A DNA stretch of 64,000 bases, taken from Pseudoalteromonas rubra. GTDB taxonomy: Bacteria; Pseudomonadota; Gammaproteobacteria; Enterobacterales; Alteromonadaceae. Each line of letters begins with the position of its first letter. The stretch's first letter is position 1. Below, piece after piece: positions 51,282 through 60,991 of the stretch. The stretch spans positions 838,501 to 902,500 of the forward strand of contig NZ_CP045429.1 in the NCBI RefSeq assembly GCF_005886805.2, written 5' to 3'. Position numbers and translations under genes: made by a program. The notes beneath the pieces were generated by a model, which saw only the letters and a list, made by a program, of their open reading frames with translations, was not told where the DNA came from and searched no databases.

Positions 51282-53897
51282 TTATTTAATATAGTACTTC
51301 AGCACATCCTGTTCTGTGTGAGAATACAGCGTAGAGTATGGCCAGATGGTAAATTGTCGCTCCGGATTGCCATTAAAAATAGCCGCACCGGCAATATCCC
51401 ATTGATAATATCCGGTATTGTCAGCCAGAGCAGCCATGGTGAAAGTGCCGCTATCGACATAACTACAGGGCACGCCGGTGGGCTCAGATCTGAAAATATT
51501 CAGGCCCTCTATATGAGGGGTGTTGTCGAAAGTTGCCGTTAAGTCTGCCGCGGTGTCGTCCAGTAGCCCCTGACATCCTACGCCAGTTGGGTTGGTGACA
51601 TTGAACGCCGAAATCATCGATACTTTGCTATGCTCATCAACAAACATCAGTCCTTCCGTCATCGCAGCGCGCAGTGCCTGCCATCTTGACGACTCAAGCA
51701 CACCATATTGGTCGACTCTGACCGGCTCGCGGATCAGTTTTCTGTCAATACCATCGGCATGGTTGGCAAACAGTGTCCAGCCACCGCCCAGGGTTTCCAT
51801 ATCACAATACGCCACAAACGGGGCAACACTGCCCGCGCCATCCGGGTCTATGGTGTAGTAGCCTGACTGGCTGGTCGGGTTGGTTTGTTGAATATCATGG
51901 CAGGTTTTACCCTGTGCCTGCGGGCTGTTATCGGCAAATTCGTCGATAAAAAAGCCGTAATATTCCATTTCATCGATTTGAGTATAGTCGCCAGAGCCAT
52001 GGGTGCTCAGCACGAGTAGCCGGAAGCTGCTCCCTAACGCCGCTTTAGAGAGCTTAACCTGACTGGTTCCTTTTTCCATGGTAATGGTTTCATGATCGGT
52101 GAACGTGATGCCATCGTCTGATACCTGAAAAATCACCTCTTTGGGTGTCCGGGGCGAAAACTCTGCGTGTTTCATCGACACCTGAGTGCTAAAACCGGTG
52201 ATCACGGCTTTTCTGGCAAAAGAAACCTGCAACCACTCGTTGCTGTTGGTTGGGCCAAGCCAGATCCCGTGCGTCAGCAGTTCACCTGCCTGAGGGTTGA
52301 TTTTCGGATTTGGATCCGTGTAATACAGGTGGCCGTCAAATGCACCAGCCGGACTGAACTGGTTAACGGTGCCACTGGCGGTGTAATTACCCGGTGAAAG
52401 TGAATTCGTGTAGACCAGGGCAATGTTATTATTAGCGCCAGTGGTATCACCATCGGTGACAACCGGGCGGGAGAGTGTCAAGTCTTCAAAGTGACAGAAG
52501 TACTGGATAGCAGGTGCGCCACCGGGACCGTCCGCATCAATCAGATATAAGTTGGATGTTGCAGTTGGGTCACTGAGGGCAATGCTTTCACAGCTGATCC
52601 CATCACTGGGATACACTTCCTGATTGAGGACGTTAACCATGTCAAGTAAACGGGCATATTTGGCTTCCAGAGACTGACTGGCATTATCAACATACCGTTT
52701 GGTAACCAGATGGTTTGGCGCGATAGGATCGTTGGCGATGGCATTACCAATGACTTCCAGCGCTGCACTGGGTGACTGGGTGCCCACACCGACGGAAACG
52801 GTGGTTGATACGGTTGTTGCACCATCACGCCAATGTGTGGTGCCAGGCAGGCCCTGATCTCCTTTGGGTCCTTGCAGGCCTTGTTCACCTTGTGGCCCCT
52901 GTATGCCTGGTTCTCCTTGTTGTCCGCGCTCACCTTGTGGCCCTTGCAAACCTTGTTCACCTTGTGGCCCCTGAAGCCCTTGCTCACCCTGTAACCCTTG
53001 TTCACCTTGTAATTCGCGCCAGAGTGCGCCATCACAGCTAAAAATTTGCTTATCTACACTGCTGTAGTATATCGAGCCTGTGTGCTCTGGGTTGCAAGGG
53101 ACTGGCGCACTGGCATTGGGCGTTAATCTCAGGGCGCCGGGTATTTCCAGGTTGGCCTGCGCCAGTGGCTCAAATAATGCCGGGTAACTGTTGGGATCAG
53201 TGGGGTCAGTATTGGCCAGAAACTCAGCTAAGTTACTGGCGCTATCCTGATCTATATCTGCACTGGCATCACTTGCATCTGCCGGATTGAATCCATAGCG
53301 AATTTCCCACTCATTGGTCATGCCATCGCCGTCATCATCCAGTGGTTTAGCCAGGCTAACTACGGAGATGGCATCTACGTCAATGGTGTTGGCATCAATG
53401 CTGGTATTGTGTATTTCCAGTGCCATCGTATCAGTTAACTCAGCAAGCGCACGATGCGCCTCGGTCGGCTCAAAGGTCACATCGAGCTGGACAAATGCCC
53501 CTTCGACTAATGTGAGATCAGGAGTGACATCAACAAAGTGCTCTGCAATGCGAAAGCCAACTCTAAAGTTGGCCGGGTTAACACTGGCGCGCACGCCCAA
53601 TTTAGCCTGGATCATGTAGTTGTTGGTTAAACTCAATGGCACAGGCAGGGCCTGGCTCAGGGATGCACCCTGACCAATGAAGGCGACGTTGTTTACAGCC
53701 TGATGATCGGCATAATGAGCTGAGGAGAGGTTAATGATCCCCGCCTGACTATCGGAAAATGTCCAGACATCAGAGGTGTGGCTTAACTGTGCTTCAGCCA
53801 GTGTTTGTTGCTCGAACTGGCCATCCTGTACCAGTTCAGTTCCCGATGCGTGCCAGCATAATGTGGCGAGCATGGCAGGTAACACTCGTTTTTTCAT
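51282..53897 (-). CDS. Secreted multidomain protein with collagen-like repeats and fibrinogen-like C-terminus
   Basis: The 871-residue protein has a signal peptide (about residues 1-19). A beta-rich domain (about 20-180, [13 protein letters not shown]) resembles carbohydrate-binding jelly rolls. A calcium-binding thrombospondin-3-type segment follows (about 186-245, [19 protein letters not shown]). Residues about 294-347 are 18 perfect Gly-X-Y triplets ([19 protein letters not shown]), a collagen-like triple helix. A tail-fibre-like stretch ([24 protein letters not shown]) and short coiled coil follow, then a discoidin-like region (about 490-660), and a fibrinogen-related end (about 668-871) with [24 protein letters not shown]. 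It probably forms a trimeric surface or secreted adhesin. AGGAA precedes the ATG. It is monocistronic. Confidence 0.8.
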   Translation of the reverse strand: MKKRVLPAMLATLCWHASGTELVQDGQFEQQTLAEAQLSHTSDVWTFSDSQAGIINLSSAHYADHQAVNNVAFIGQGASLSQALPVPLSLTNNYMIQAKLGVRASVNPANFRVGFRIAEHFVDVTPDLTLVEGAFVQLDVTFEPTEAHRALAELTDTMALEIHNTSIDANTIDVDAISVVSLAKPLDDDGDGMTNEWEIRYGFNPADASDASADIDQDSASNLAEFLANTDPTDPNSYPALFEPLAQANLEIPGALRLTPNASAPVPCNPEHTGSIYYSSVDKQIFSCDGALWRELQGEQGLQGEQGLQGPQGEQGLQGPQGERGQQGEPGIQGPQGEQGLQGPKGDQGLPGTTHWRDGATTVSTTVSVGVGTQSPSAALEVIGNAIANDPIAPNHLVTKRYVDNASQSLEAKYARLLDMVNVLNQEVYPSDGISCESIALSDPTATSNLYLIDADGPGGAPAIQYFCHFEDLTLSRPVVTDGDTTGANNNIALVYTNSLSPGNYTASGTVNQFSPAGAFDGHLYYTDPNPKINPQAGELLTHGIWLGPTNSNEWLQVSFARKAVITGFSTQVSMKHAEFSPRTPKEVIFQVSDDGITFTDHETITMEKGTSQVKLSKAALGSSFRLLVLSTHGSGDYTQIDEMEYYGFFIDEFADNSPQAQGKTCHDIQQTNPTSQSGYYTIDPDGAGSVAPFVAYCDMETLGGGWTLFANHADGIDRKLIREPVRVDQYGVLESSRWQALRAAMTEGLMFVDEHSKVSMISAFNVTNPTGVGCQGLLDDTAADLTATFDNTPHIEGLNIFRSEPTGVPCSYVDSGTFTMAALADNTGYYQWDIAGAAIFNGNPERQFTIWPYSTLYSHTEQDVLKYYIK

Positions 53898-54198
53898 GTT
53901 TTTTCCTGTGTAAGAGTAGAGTTGGATTAATGTGCGATGAGTATTGTACAGGATTACGGATTAATGATTGCTATAAATGTTTTTTATCATTCTTTAGTGC
54001 GGTCTTTGTGGTGCGAATAGATTCGTTGCCGTGTGAGTGTGAAGCAACGGAGAGGGTCTGCGAATCGATGAGTTTGTTGAAGGTGACTGAGAGCGGGAGA
54101 GTAAGAAGAATGACAGGCCAATCCGGGTGCATTGCACCCGGTTAGTATTAATTATGCGGGCTTAGGGTAAGCACCCAGGATACAGAACTGTCCATTCA
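53898..54198. other. Intergenic region between the collagen-like gene and the first Mdp gene
   Basis: No gene is supported in this 301-bp gap. It should hold the promoter of the minus-strand collagen-like gene. A strong hairpin at 54,123-54,141 belongs to the gene on the right. Confidence 0.5.
54123..54141 (-). terminator. Hairpin after the first phage-tail-collar gene
   Basis: CCGGGTGC and GCACCCGG with an ATT loop, about 57 bp past the stop codon of the minus-strand gene. No strong U-run follows. Confidence 0.5.
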
Positions 54199-54816
54199 TT
54201 ATGCACGGGATGGGAAAAGTCCATTCAAACACATTTGCCAGTTAATCGTGGTAAATGGGCTTAGTAAGCCAACTTCCTGACCTAAACCCGTGTTGTCTAC
54301 CGTGACTGTTGCGTTGTCTATTACTGATTGCACCTGCACTTCTGGCCCCTGGATCTCTACCAGTTGCTCTGCTTCAAATGCACTGGGCACAAAGAAACTT
54401 GAATCTTGCGGTTTTCCAAGGTAGGCAGCTGCGGTCGGTACAGGGCTGTTGGCATTGTTGGAGGCTACCGACAGGGTGGACGTGGCGGTGCTTGAGATAC
54501 CGACACTGGCAGTTGCTGTATGAGAGTGCGCTGGGAGGTGAGCGGTTGTCAGTTTTACTGTTTCGCTACCGCCTTTACTACCTACTGGGTAATGGGATAA
54601 ACCTGGTCCTTGCCCGTAGCTAACAGGACTTCTGCCACGCAAGTCCGGCATAGCAAAGGTGCTTCTTCCATCACCGCCATAATATGTACCCAGGATGGCA
54701 TACGCAGCTGAGTATTGTGAGATTGAAATGAGTTGCCCACCGCACTCTGCGAATTGGCGTACTGCAAATATACCTGTAAACGGCATCATTTCACCGATAA
54801 ATGCGTCGGCTGCCAT
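54199..54816 (-). CDS. Phage-tail-collar (microcystin-dependent, Mdp-like) protein, copy 1
   Basis: The 205-residue protein begins MAADAFIGEMMPFTGIFAVRQFAECGGQLISISQY, the N-terminal domain of Mdp/phage tail collar proteins, with YYGGDGRSTFAMPDLRGRSPVSYGQGPG as the hallmark. The middle is Thr/Ser/Ala-rich (LPAHSHTATASVG), and it ends FTTINWQMCLNGLFPSRA, the family C-terminus. There is no signal peptide. AAGGAGAG precedes the ATG. A paralog lies 0.3 kb away; no other phage genes are near. The function outside phages is not settled. Confidence 0.88.
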   Translation of the reverse strand: MAADAFIGEMMPFTGIFAVRQFAECGGQLISISQYSAAYAILGTYYGGDGRSTFAMPDLRGRSPVSYGQGPGLSHYPVGSKGGSETVKLTTAHLPAHSHTATASVGISSTATSTLSVASNNANSPVPTAAAYLGKPQDSSFFVPSAFEAEQLVEIQGPEVQVQSVIDNATVTVDNTGLGQEVGLLSPFTTINWQMCLNGLFPSRA

Positions 54817-55129
54817 AACACGCTCTCCTTAAATGATTGTTGTTAATAACGTTATAGTTATTGACAACCATAACTTATCACCTACCAGAAGTATATTACT
54901 TAATATTACAGCATAGATTGAACACGGTATTGGTGAGGTGCTGTGAACAGATAAGAGTGATAAGTGAGGGGCCAGCTTGATGATGGATCGAGAGTAGCAA
55001 GCCAGCGATGCTGGCTAACAGATTTAATCGTTCATTAAAACAGGGAAGAGTTTGATATCAGTTTGTGTCTACCGAAACAGACAGGGTGTAGCCTGGTCAT
55101 GGGTATCTCAGAGCGAAGCCATATTATGA
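54817..55129. other. Intergenic region between the two Mdp-like genes
   Basis: No gene is supported here (313 bp). AATAAC and GTTATT (54,845-54,862) form a small palindrome near the start of the left gene, in its likely promoter region. AGCCAGC-GAT-GCTGGCT (55,000-55,016) is a hairpin that may terminate the right gene. Confidence 0.5.
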
Positions 55130-55750
55130 TCAGGAGCGTGGCGGATAGAGATTGTCTGCACAAATGAGCCAGTTTATGGCCTGAACCGGGTTACGGATAT
55201 CAATAGACTCACTCTGACCAGTGTTATGCAGTTCAACGTTGGCCCAGGCCGAAGAATGAACGTCTACATTCACGCCCTTTATTCCAACCGGTTGAGCCGT
55301 CTCAAATGCGTTTGGCACAAAGAAGCTTTGATCCTGTGGTTTGCCGAGGAACGCGTTGATATTCGGAGCCGGTGTGTTTGCGTTATTGTTCGCAACCAAC
55401 ATTGATGATGTCACACCGTTATTGATGGTTGGCACCTGAGCCGATGCGGCATGATTGTGTGTGGGTAAGTGATATCCAGTGAGTGTTTTTGTTTCAATGC
55501 CACCTGTCATACCAACTTGATAATTATACGTTAAGTCGGGTGCCTTTCCGTGGCCAATAAGGCTGCGGCCGCGTAGATCTGGCACGCCAAAAGAGACCCG
55601 GCCATCACCACCATAAAGTGTCCCTACTAAAGAGAAAAGGGACGAATATATGCCTATGCTGACTAGCTGGCCGTCACATGGCAGATACTCTCTTACGACA
55701 AAATTACCGACAAAGGGCATGAGTTCGCCCGTAAATGCTTCTGTTGACAT
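55130..55750 (-). CDS. Phage-tail-collar (Mdp-like) protein, copy 2
   Basis: The 206-residue paralog starts MSTEAFTGELMPFVGNFVVREYLPCDGQLVSIGIY and shares LYGGDGRVSFGVPDLRGRSLIGHGKAPD, LPTHNHAASAQV, FLGKPQDQSFFVPNAFE and the ending INWLICADNLYPPRS with its neighbour. The two share the same order of motifs, so they probably arose by duplication, and the segment NNNANTPAP matches the NNANSPVP of copy 1. No signal peptide is seen. AGGGAT precedes the ATG. The two are transcribed the same way but with separate regulatory gaps. Confidence 0.88.
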   Translation of the reverse strand: MSTEAFTGELMPFVGNFVVREYLPCDGQLVSIGIYSSLFSLVGTLYGGDGRVSFGVPDLRGRSLIGHGKAPDLTYNYQVGMTGGIETKTLTGYHLPTHNHAASAQVPTINNGVTSSMLVANNNANTPAPNINAFLGKPQDQSFFVPNAFETAQPVGIKGVNVDVHSSAWANVELHNTGQSESIDIRNPVQAINWLICADNLYPPRS

Positions 55751-55870
55751 AAAACAATCCCTAGCGCTTTGATATTAGATACTTACATCAATCTTTATCC
55801 TACATGCTCGAATGCCGCAAGTATATTACTTTGTATTACAGGGGGTGCAAGAAGCGCGCTGGGATTAGGC

Positions 55871-56371
55871 TTAAAGCTGATGTGCTTCTATGTCAATGGC
55901 CGCTATTCTGTAGGCTGCTTTGAGCATCACAATGAGTGCAACCACATTAAATACCAGGCTAAAAATGGCTTCAAATGCCATAATATTAATATTGAATGTG
56001 CTCAAATACCTTGTGATTTGATCAACAATTTCGATGGCAATGCCTATCACGATCAGCATAAAACCATAGTATTCAGAGGTCGCATTCAGCGCACTGTGTT
56101 GCTCAAGCGTTGGGTCGTTTTTACTTTCCAGCATGCGTTTTGAAAAAATTTTCCGGCCATCCATGATAGCCCCAAAGCCAATTAGCAAAATGGTGATGGT
56201 CGACTCGTTTTCAATGACTTTCTGATAGCCATGCTGATCCATATGGCCGAGCAGATAGCGTATGTCTTCTGCGGTGATACTACCAACCAGCAGGCTGATC
56301 AGCACCAGTGGAAACAGTAAAAATCCCCGGTTGAGTACAACCGCGTAAATGATCTGTCGGGTTTTGGTCAT
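55871..56371 (-). CDS. Integral membrane protein of unknown function, 166 residues
   Basis: About four hydrophobic helices are visible: residues about 10-32 (VVLNRGFLLFPLVLISLLVG), a weaker one near 58-70 (ITILLIGFGAIM), about 100-120 (YGFMLIVIGIAIEIV) and about 130-155 (MAFEAIFSLVFNVVALIVML). The cytosolic part between helices 2 and 3 is charged (DGRKIFSKRMLESKNDP). No ribosome site is clear at the ATG, and I recognise no family. It lies between the Mdp copies and the small exported protein, on the same strand. Confidence 0.65.
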   Translation of the reverse strand: MTKTRQIIYAVVLNRGFLLFPLVLISLLVGSITAEDIRYLLGHMDQHGYQKVIENESTITILLIGFGAIMDGRKIFSKRMLESKNDPTLEQHSALNATSEYYGFMLIVIGIAIEIVDQITRYLSTFNINIMAFEAIFSLVFNVVALIVMLKAAYRIAAIDIEAHQL

Positions 56372-56591
56372 AGTTTTAAAAGTATGTAATTAAAGAAAAA
56401 ACGGGCTCTTGGGCTTTATGCTAGCGTGGTGCATTTTAGATATCAGCGATAAAGTCCCGGCTCAGGGAGGAAAGTATAAAACAGGTCGGGGTAAAAAAGT
56501 ATCATGATTTGGCTATCAGACACGTCGTGACTCGCTGTTTTTGGTCAAAGAAGCTTGCGTTAGCAGGCTTCCTGAAGTGTATCGTAACTGA

Positions 56592-56909
56592 CTAGTCAGA
56601 ATAAACGGCGGCGACTTTTACCCAGGCCCCGCCCGCTGTGCATCCCGATATTGAGAGTGCGACATTCGTTTTAGATGCATGTGCAGCAAGCAAGGTGGAC
56701 TTAAGAATTGGATCTGCCGATACATTACCTGCCCAACCATTAAATCCAGGGCACTCTTGTTTGGCAGAGTCATTGTAATTTTTGTCTAGCCTTACGGCAA
56801 TACTCCCCGTTTCACTGACAAAAAGCCTGATGATTTTGCCGCTCATTTCGAAACTAGCAAGTGCTGAGCCAGAGAAGAGTAAAGCGGCAATGGGTAAAAT
56901 AGTTCTCAT
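56592..56909 (-). CDS. Small exported two-cysteine protein, copy B
   Basis: The 105-residue product has a signal peptide (MRTILPIAALLFSGSALA). The mature part has two cysteines (KQECPGFNG and SISGCTAGG), probably disulfide-bonded. IIRLFVSETGSIAVRL and LLAAHASKTNVALSISGC match the arrangement in the protein at 50,572-50,910. GGGAG lies eight bases before the ATG. The two family members flank the collagen-like and Mdp-like genes. Function is unknown. Confidence 0.72.
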   Translation of the reverse strand: MRTILPIAALLFSGSALASFEMSGKIIRLFVSETGSIAVRLDKNYNDSAKQECPGFNGWAGNVSADPILKSTLLAAHASKTNVALSISGCTAGGAWVKVAAVYSD

Positions 56910-57088
56910 AGTAATACTCCCAAATTGTGGTTGTGTATGTTCCTTTCACGGGGATATTAACAGCGCCAGTAGCAGTTCGCAATGGATGGTGTCTGGGTCG
57001 CAGATTTGGGTATTATCTTTAGTGAAGGAAACAGCTGTTGAATTGTTTCGTGTTTGGCAAAAAATTATGGCAACGAACAGGCTATTAG

Positions 57089-57108
57089 GGTGTGCCTGCT
57101 GGCACACC
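57089..57108 (-). terminator. Hairpin after deoD
   Basis: GGTGTGCC and GGCACACC with a TGCT loop form an 8-bp stem 17 bp past the deoD stop. The U-run is weak. Confidence 0.5.
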
Positions 57109-57124
57109 AGGTAGTGGACTGTGA

Positions 57125-57853
57125 TTATATTTCTTTTGCTGTCAGAAGTGCCAGTTGGATCATCTCTTCGAAGGAAGATTGCCTGGCGTCACTGCTCAGG
57201 TGTGTATCCAGGGTAATGTGGTCTGCAACTGTTAAAATGGTCAGTGCTCTGGCACCATATTGCGCGGCGACACCATATAATCCGGCCGCTTCCATTTCTA
57301 CACCCAGGATCCCCATGTTATCCATCAGCTCAAACATGTCTGGCTGTGGCGTATAAAACAGGTCGGATGAAAAAACATTGCCAACCTGTACTTTTAGCGT
57401 CAATGCTGAGGCAGTGTGGACACAGGCATTGAGTAGGCTGAAGTCGGCAATGGCTGCAAAGTCATGATCTTTAAAGCGCATTCGGTTTACCTTTGAGTCG
57501 GTACAGGCACCCATGGCAATAATAATGTCGCGCAGTTGCATGTGCTTGGAAACGGCCCCGCAGCTGCCTACGCGGATCAGGTTTTTCACCTTGTATTCGG
57601 TGATTAACTCTTTGGCATAAATGGAGCAGCTGGGGATCCCCATGCCTGTGCCCATCACCGAGAGTTTGCGACCCTGAAAAAAGCCAGTGTAACCAAGCAT
57701 ATTGCGCACTGTGTTGACGACTTTAACATCATCCAGAAAGTGCTCTGCAATGAACCTGGCGCGCAGTGGATCGCCCGGCAGCAATACTGTGTCAGCAAAT
57801 GCATCGTCAGGCGCATTAATGTGAACCGTACCATGCGGGTTTGTGTGCATCAT
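57125..57853 (-). CDS. deoD: Purine nucleoside phosphorylase, DeoD type
   Basis: The 242-residue hexameric-type enzyme cleaves purine (deoxy)nucleosides to base and sugar-1-phosphate. [16 protein letters not shown] binds phosphate, [17 protein letters not shown] and [11 protein letters not shown] follow, and [14 protein letters not shown] holds the nucleoside-contact Glu. The catalytic Asp lies near TVADHIT. Its ATG shares one base with the deoC stop and has GGGAGG upstream, so deoC-deoD is a coupled operon for nucleoside catabolism. Confidence 0.94.
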   Translation of the reverse strand: MMHTNPHGTVHINAPDDAFADTVLLPGDPLRARFIAEHFLDDVKVVNTVRNMLGYTGFFQGRKLSVMGTGMGIPSCSIYAKELITEYKVKNLIRVGSCGAVSKHMQLRDIIIAMGACTDSKVNRMRFKDHDFAAIADFSLLNACVHTASALTLKVQVGNVFSSDLFYTPQPDMFELMDNMGILGVEMEAAGLYGVAAQYGARALTILTVADHITLDTHLSSDARQSSFEEMIQLALLTAKEI

Positions 57854-58617
57854 CAGTAACCTCCCTTGTCTTCGCAGGGCGCACCTGTCAGGGTTGAGCG
57901 CACATCATTGAGCAAGCCAGAAGCGCCAAACCGGAAGTGCTGCTTGTTCACCCAGTCCGGGCCCATAGTTTGCCTGGCTTGCATTAGGTAAGCGTGAGCA
58001 TCGACAACTGTGCGTACGCCCCCAGCGGCTTTAAAGCCTACTTCTTTGCCACTATTCTTGATGGCATTGAGCATCACCTGCGCGGCCTCTAAGGTGGCAT
58101 TCACGGCAACTTTGCCGGTACTGGTTTTAATAAAGTCAGCCCCGGCATCGATTGCGATGCGCGATGCCTGTTCAATCAAGTGTGACGTTGGTAGCATACC
58201 GGACTCAATAATGACTTTGAGTTGCACGTGTGTACCACAAGCTTGCTTGCATTGCTCGATAAGCTGATGGCCGATGTCAGCGTTACCAGCCATCAGAGCA
58301 GTGTAAGGAAAGACCACATCGATCTCATCGGCACCAAGTGCAATAGCTGTGCGAGTTTCTTCAACTGCTTTGACTATGTTGTCGCTACCGTGCGGAAAAT
58401 TCGTGACAGTGGCGATGCGGATCCCTGTGGCCAGGTGTTTTCTGGCCAGTGCGATATGTTGAGGGTAAATACAAACCGCAGCCACATTGCCCAATCCTGA
58501 GCTGGCCTGCTGGCAAAGCTGGATGATATCTTGGTCGCATTCTGTGCCAGTCAGGCTGGTCAAATCCATACAATCCAGTGCCAGTTGTGCGGCTTCTTTG
58601 CGTGTTATTGAAGACAT
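57853..58617 (-). CDS. deoC: Deoxyribose-phosphate aldolase
   Basis: The 254-residue class I aldolase splits 2-deoxyribose-5-phosphate into glyceraldehyde-3-phosphate and acetaldehyde. The Schiff-base lysine lies in [11 protein letters not shown], a second active-site lysine in [11 protein letters not shown], and [12 protein letters not shown] and [10 protein letters not shown] are typical. I chose the ATG at 58615-58617 because AGGAG is six bases upstream; the frame continues 13 codons into the leader. It is the first gene of deoCD, with a long leader. Confidence 0.95.
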   Translation of the reverse strand: MSSITRKEAAQLALDCMDLTSLTGTECDQDIIQLCQQASSGLGNVAAVCIYPQHIALARKHLATGIRIATVTNFPHGSDNIVKAVEETRTAIALGADEIDVVFPYTALMAGNADIGHQLIEQCKQACGTHVQLKVIIESGMLPTSHLIEQASRIAIDAGADFIKTSTGKVAVNATLEAAQVMLNAIKNSGKEVGFKAAGGVRTVVDAHAYLMQARQTMGPDWVNKQHFRFGASGLLNDVRSTLTGAPCEDKGGY

Positions 58618-58891
58618 AGGAAACTCCTGATGTGCTGCCAGGATAACCGGCAGCAAAGAACCACTAACCCGAAAGGCGAGGGGAGGACATTCGTTGGGCC
58701 TTGGTCACTCGCACTTTGGGTAATCGAGTGGACTTGGTTCCGTGAAGACGCATCCCGGCGGGACACGTTAATTCCATTTAATCACCGCTGTATTGTCAGT
58801 GAGTTGGCTTATATTTACTAGTCTAAAGGCTCCTTTTCATGACCTGGCGCAAGGATTGGCATGTTTGGAACAGTCTGTGTTTGGCAGGCAG
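58618..58891 (-). promoter_or_regulatory. Long, probably structured leader of deoCD
   Basis: About 275 bp separate the dxs terminator from deoC. On the minus strand it contains a 37-codon open frame (58,664-58,777, beginning MELTCPAGMR, very basic, with several Arg and Lys), and hairpins: CACTCG/CGAGTG (58,706-58,730), TCCCG/CGGGA (58,753-58,763), and GCTGCC/GGCAGC (58,634-58,655) just before the deoC ribosome site. The pattern could be an attenuator, a leader peptide, or a repeated element. No known riboswitch consensus was recognised. Confidence 0.45.
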
Positions 58892-58923
58892 AAAATAAAA
58901 AAGCCACTGCGATGACAGTGGCT
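58892..58923 (-). terminator. Rho-independent terminator after dxs
   Basis: AGCCACTG and CAGTGGCT with a 6-nt loop, followed on the minus strand by TTTTTTATTTT. It begins about 22 bp past the dxs stop. Confidence 0.9.
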
Positions 58924-58944
58924 CAATTTAAGGTGGTGAAGCGG

Positions 58945-60849
58945 TTACAGGACGGCTTCTATCCGTTTTTGGATCCCGTCTGCATCCAGGCCCATTTCGG
59001 TGTGCATCTGGTCTTGTGTACCATGTTTGATGAACTCATCAGGAATGCCCAGATGCAAAATGGGTTTGAGGATCTGCGCAGCGGCCAGATACTCGCTGAC
59101 CGCACTGCCTGCACCGCCTGCAATGGCATTGTCTTCCAGTGTCACCAGCAGGTCATGCTCAGCTGCCAGCTTAGTGACCATGTCGCCATCAAGTGGCTTC
59201 ACAAAGCGCATATCAACTAAAGTTGCATCCAGCGCCTCTGCGACTGGTTTTGCGTTGTGTAACAAGGTGCCAAAGTTAAGAATGGCGACCTTTTTACCTG
59301 AGCGCAGCTGGTTGGCTTTACCCACTTCCAGTTCTGTCATCTGTGCTTCGATTTCAGCCTCACCTGCGGACCCTCGCGGATAGCGCACAGCGGCAGGTTG
59401 TTGCAGGCGATGGCCGGTATAGAGCATCTGACGGCATTCGTTCAGGTCGCTGGGAGCCATAATGACTATGTTGGGAATACAACGCATAAAGCTCAGGTCG
59501 TAGGCTCCCTGGTGTGTTTCGCCATCTGCGCCAACAATCCCAGCGCGGTCAATGGCAAACAACACAGGCAGGTTTTGCAGTGCCACATCGTGGATCAGCT
59601 GATCGTAACCACGCTGTAAAAAGCTGGAGTAGATGGCCACGACCGGGTTAAGGCCTTCACAGGCAAACCCTGCCCCTAAGGTGACGGCATGTTGCTCTGC
59701 AATGGCCACATCAAAGTACTGGTCTGGGTGCTCTTTAGAGAAACGCACCATGCCTGAACCTTCGCGCATGGCTGGCGTGATGGCCATCAGCTTATTGTCT
59801 TGCTCTGCCATGTCACACAGCCAGTCACCAAATACTTTAGAAAATGTTGGTGCGGCAGGTTTTGATTTGGGCAGGCTATGCACGCTAGGATCGAACTTTG
59901 GCACGCCATGATAGCCAATTGGATCGGCTTCAGCTGGTTGGTAACCTTTACCTTTTTGGGTTTTTACGTGCAGCAACTGCGGACCTTTAAGGTTGCGCAT
60001 GTTTCTGAGTGTGTCCACCAACATATTGACGTCGTGGCCGTCTATTGGGCCAATGTAGTTAAAGCCGAGTTCTTCAAAGAAGGTGCCCGGAATGACCATG
60101 CCCTTGAGATGCTCTTCAACTTTGCTGGCCAGTTCTTTCACCGGTGGTACACCGGAAAGTAGCTTTTTACCGCCTTCGCGGATATTGGTATAAAAGCTAC
60201 CCGATAAGATCCGTGCAAAGTGGTTGTTCAATGCGCCGACATTCTCAGAAATAGACATTTCGTTGTCGTTAAGGATCACTAGCATGTCTGATTTCACATC
60301 ACCGGCATGATTCATGGCTTCAAAAGCCATACCTGCGGTCATTGCACCGTCACCAATCACAGCGACGACTTTACGCCCCTGTTGTTCTTTTTCAGCGGCA
60401 ATAGCCATGGCCAGCGCGGCAGAGATAGAGGTGCTGGAGTGACCAACACTGAATGTATCGTACTCGCTTTCTTCACGAAACGGGAAAGGATGCAGGCCAT
60501 CTTTTTGTCGTATGGTATGCATTTGATCGCGGCGACCCGTGAGAATTTTATGTGGATAAGCCTGGTGGCCTACATCCCATACCAGGCGGTCAGCGGGTGT
60601 ATTGTAAACGTAATGCAGCGCCACTGTCAGTTCAACCGTGCCTAGACCGGAGGCAAGGTGACCACTACTTTGCGAGACCGAGTTGAGCAGATAGTCACGT
60701 AGCTCATCGCTGAACTCGGTCAGTTTATGTTGCGGCAAAGTGCGCAGCTGCTCAGGCTGCTCAATCAATGCCAAAAGGGGATACTTGCTGTTATCAAGAC
60801 TCATATTGATTACGTTATCCTGGGCAGAGTTCGCTGACTTGGTTGTCAT
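58945..60849 (-). CDS. dxs: 1-deoxy-D-xylulose-5-phosphate synthase
   Basis: The 634-residue thiamine-diphosphate enzyme opens the MEP isoprenoid pathway from pyruvate and glyceraldehyde-3-phosphate. [41 protein letters not shown] (the thiamine diphosphate motif) and [21 protein letters not shown] are diagnostic. The ATG at 60847-60849 is weakly supported (GGCGGATAACA); a second in-frame ATG at 60802-60804 (MSLDNSKYP) aligns with the E. coli start, so the true N-terminus is uncertain by 15 residues. It is downstream of ispA by about 140 bp. Confidence 0.95.
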   Translation of the reverse strand: MTTKSANSAQDNVINMSLDNSKYPLLALIEQPEQLRTLPQHKLTEFSDELRDYLLNSVSQSSGHLASGLGTVELTVALHYVYNTPADRLVWDVGHQAYPHKILTGRRDQMHTIRQKDGLHPFPFREESEYDTFSVGHSSTSISAALAMAIAAEKEQQGRKVVAVIGDGAMTAGMAFEAMNHAGDVKSDMLVILNDNEMSISENVGALNNHFARILSGSFYTNIREGGKKLLSGVPPVKELASKVEEHLKGMVIPGTFFEELGFNYIGPIDGHDVNMLVDTLRNMRNLKGPQLLHVKTQKGKGYQPAEADPIGYHGVPKFDPSVHSLPKSKPAAPTFSKVFGDWLCDMAEQDNKLMAITPAMREGSGMVRFSKEHPDQYFDVAIAEQHAVTLGAGFACEGLNPVVAIYSSFLQRGYDQLIHDVALQNLPVLFAIDRAGIVGADGETHQGAYDLSFMRCIPNIVIMAPSDLNECRQMLYTGHRLQQPAAVRYPRGSAGEAEIEAQMTELEVGKANQLRSGKKVAILNFGTLLHNAKPVAEALDATLVDMRFVKPLDGDMVTKLAAEHDLLVTLEDNAIAGGAGSAVSEYLAAAQILKPILHLGIPDEFIKHGTQDQMHTEMGLDADGIQKRIEAVL

Positions 60850-60991
60850 TGTTATCCGCCATTAAATTTATAAATTCTGTGCTGGGTGCTCGGCGCTTTG
60901 TTCGGCGTGCAGTGTGCAATGCACCACAGTATAACTTAACTAGTTATTAATTTAGCGACTTATCAGTTGATTGCTAGTCGGTTTATGGTCA

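Noticed and set aside
52541..53035. 164-codon minus-strand ORF across the collagen-like repeats
   Set aside because: It is an alternative frame of the Gly-X-Y repeats in the 871-residue gene; repetitive codons keep the other frame open.
54199..55750. Prophage remnant
   Set aside because: Only the tail-collar-type genes are present; no integrase, capsid, portal or terminase was seen, so the prophage idea is not supported within the window.
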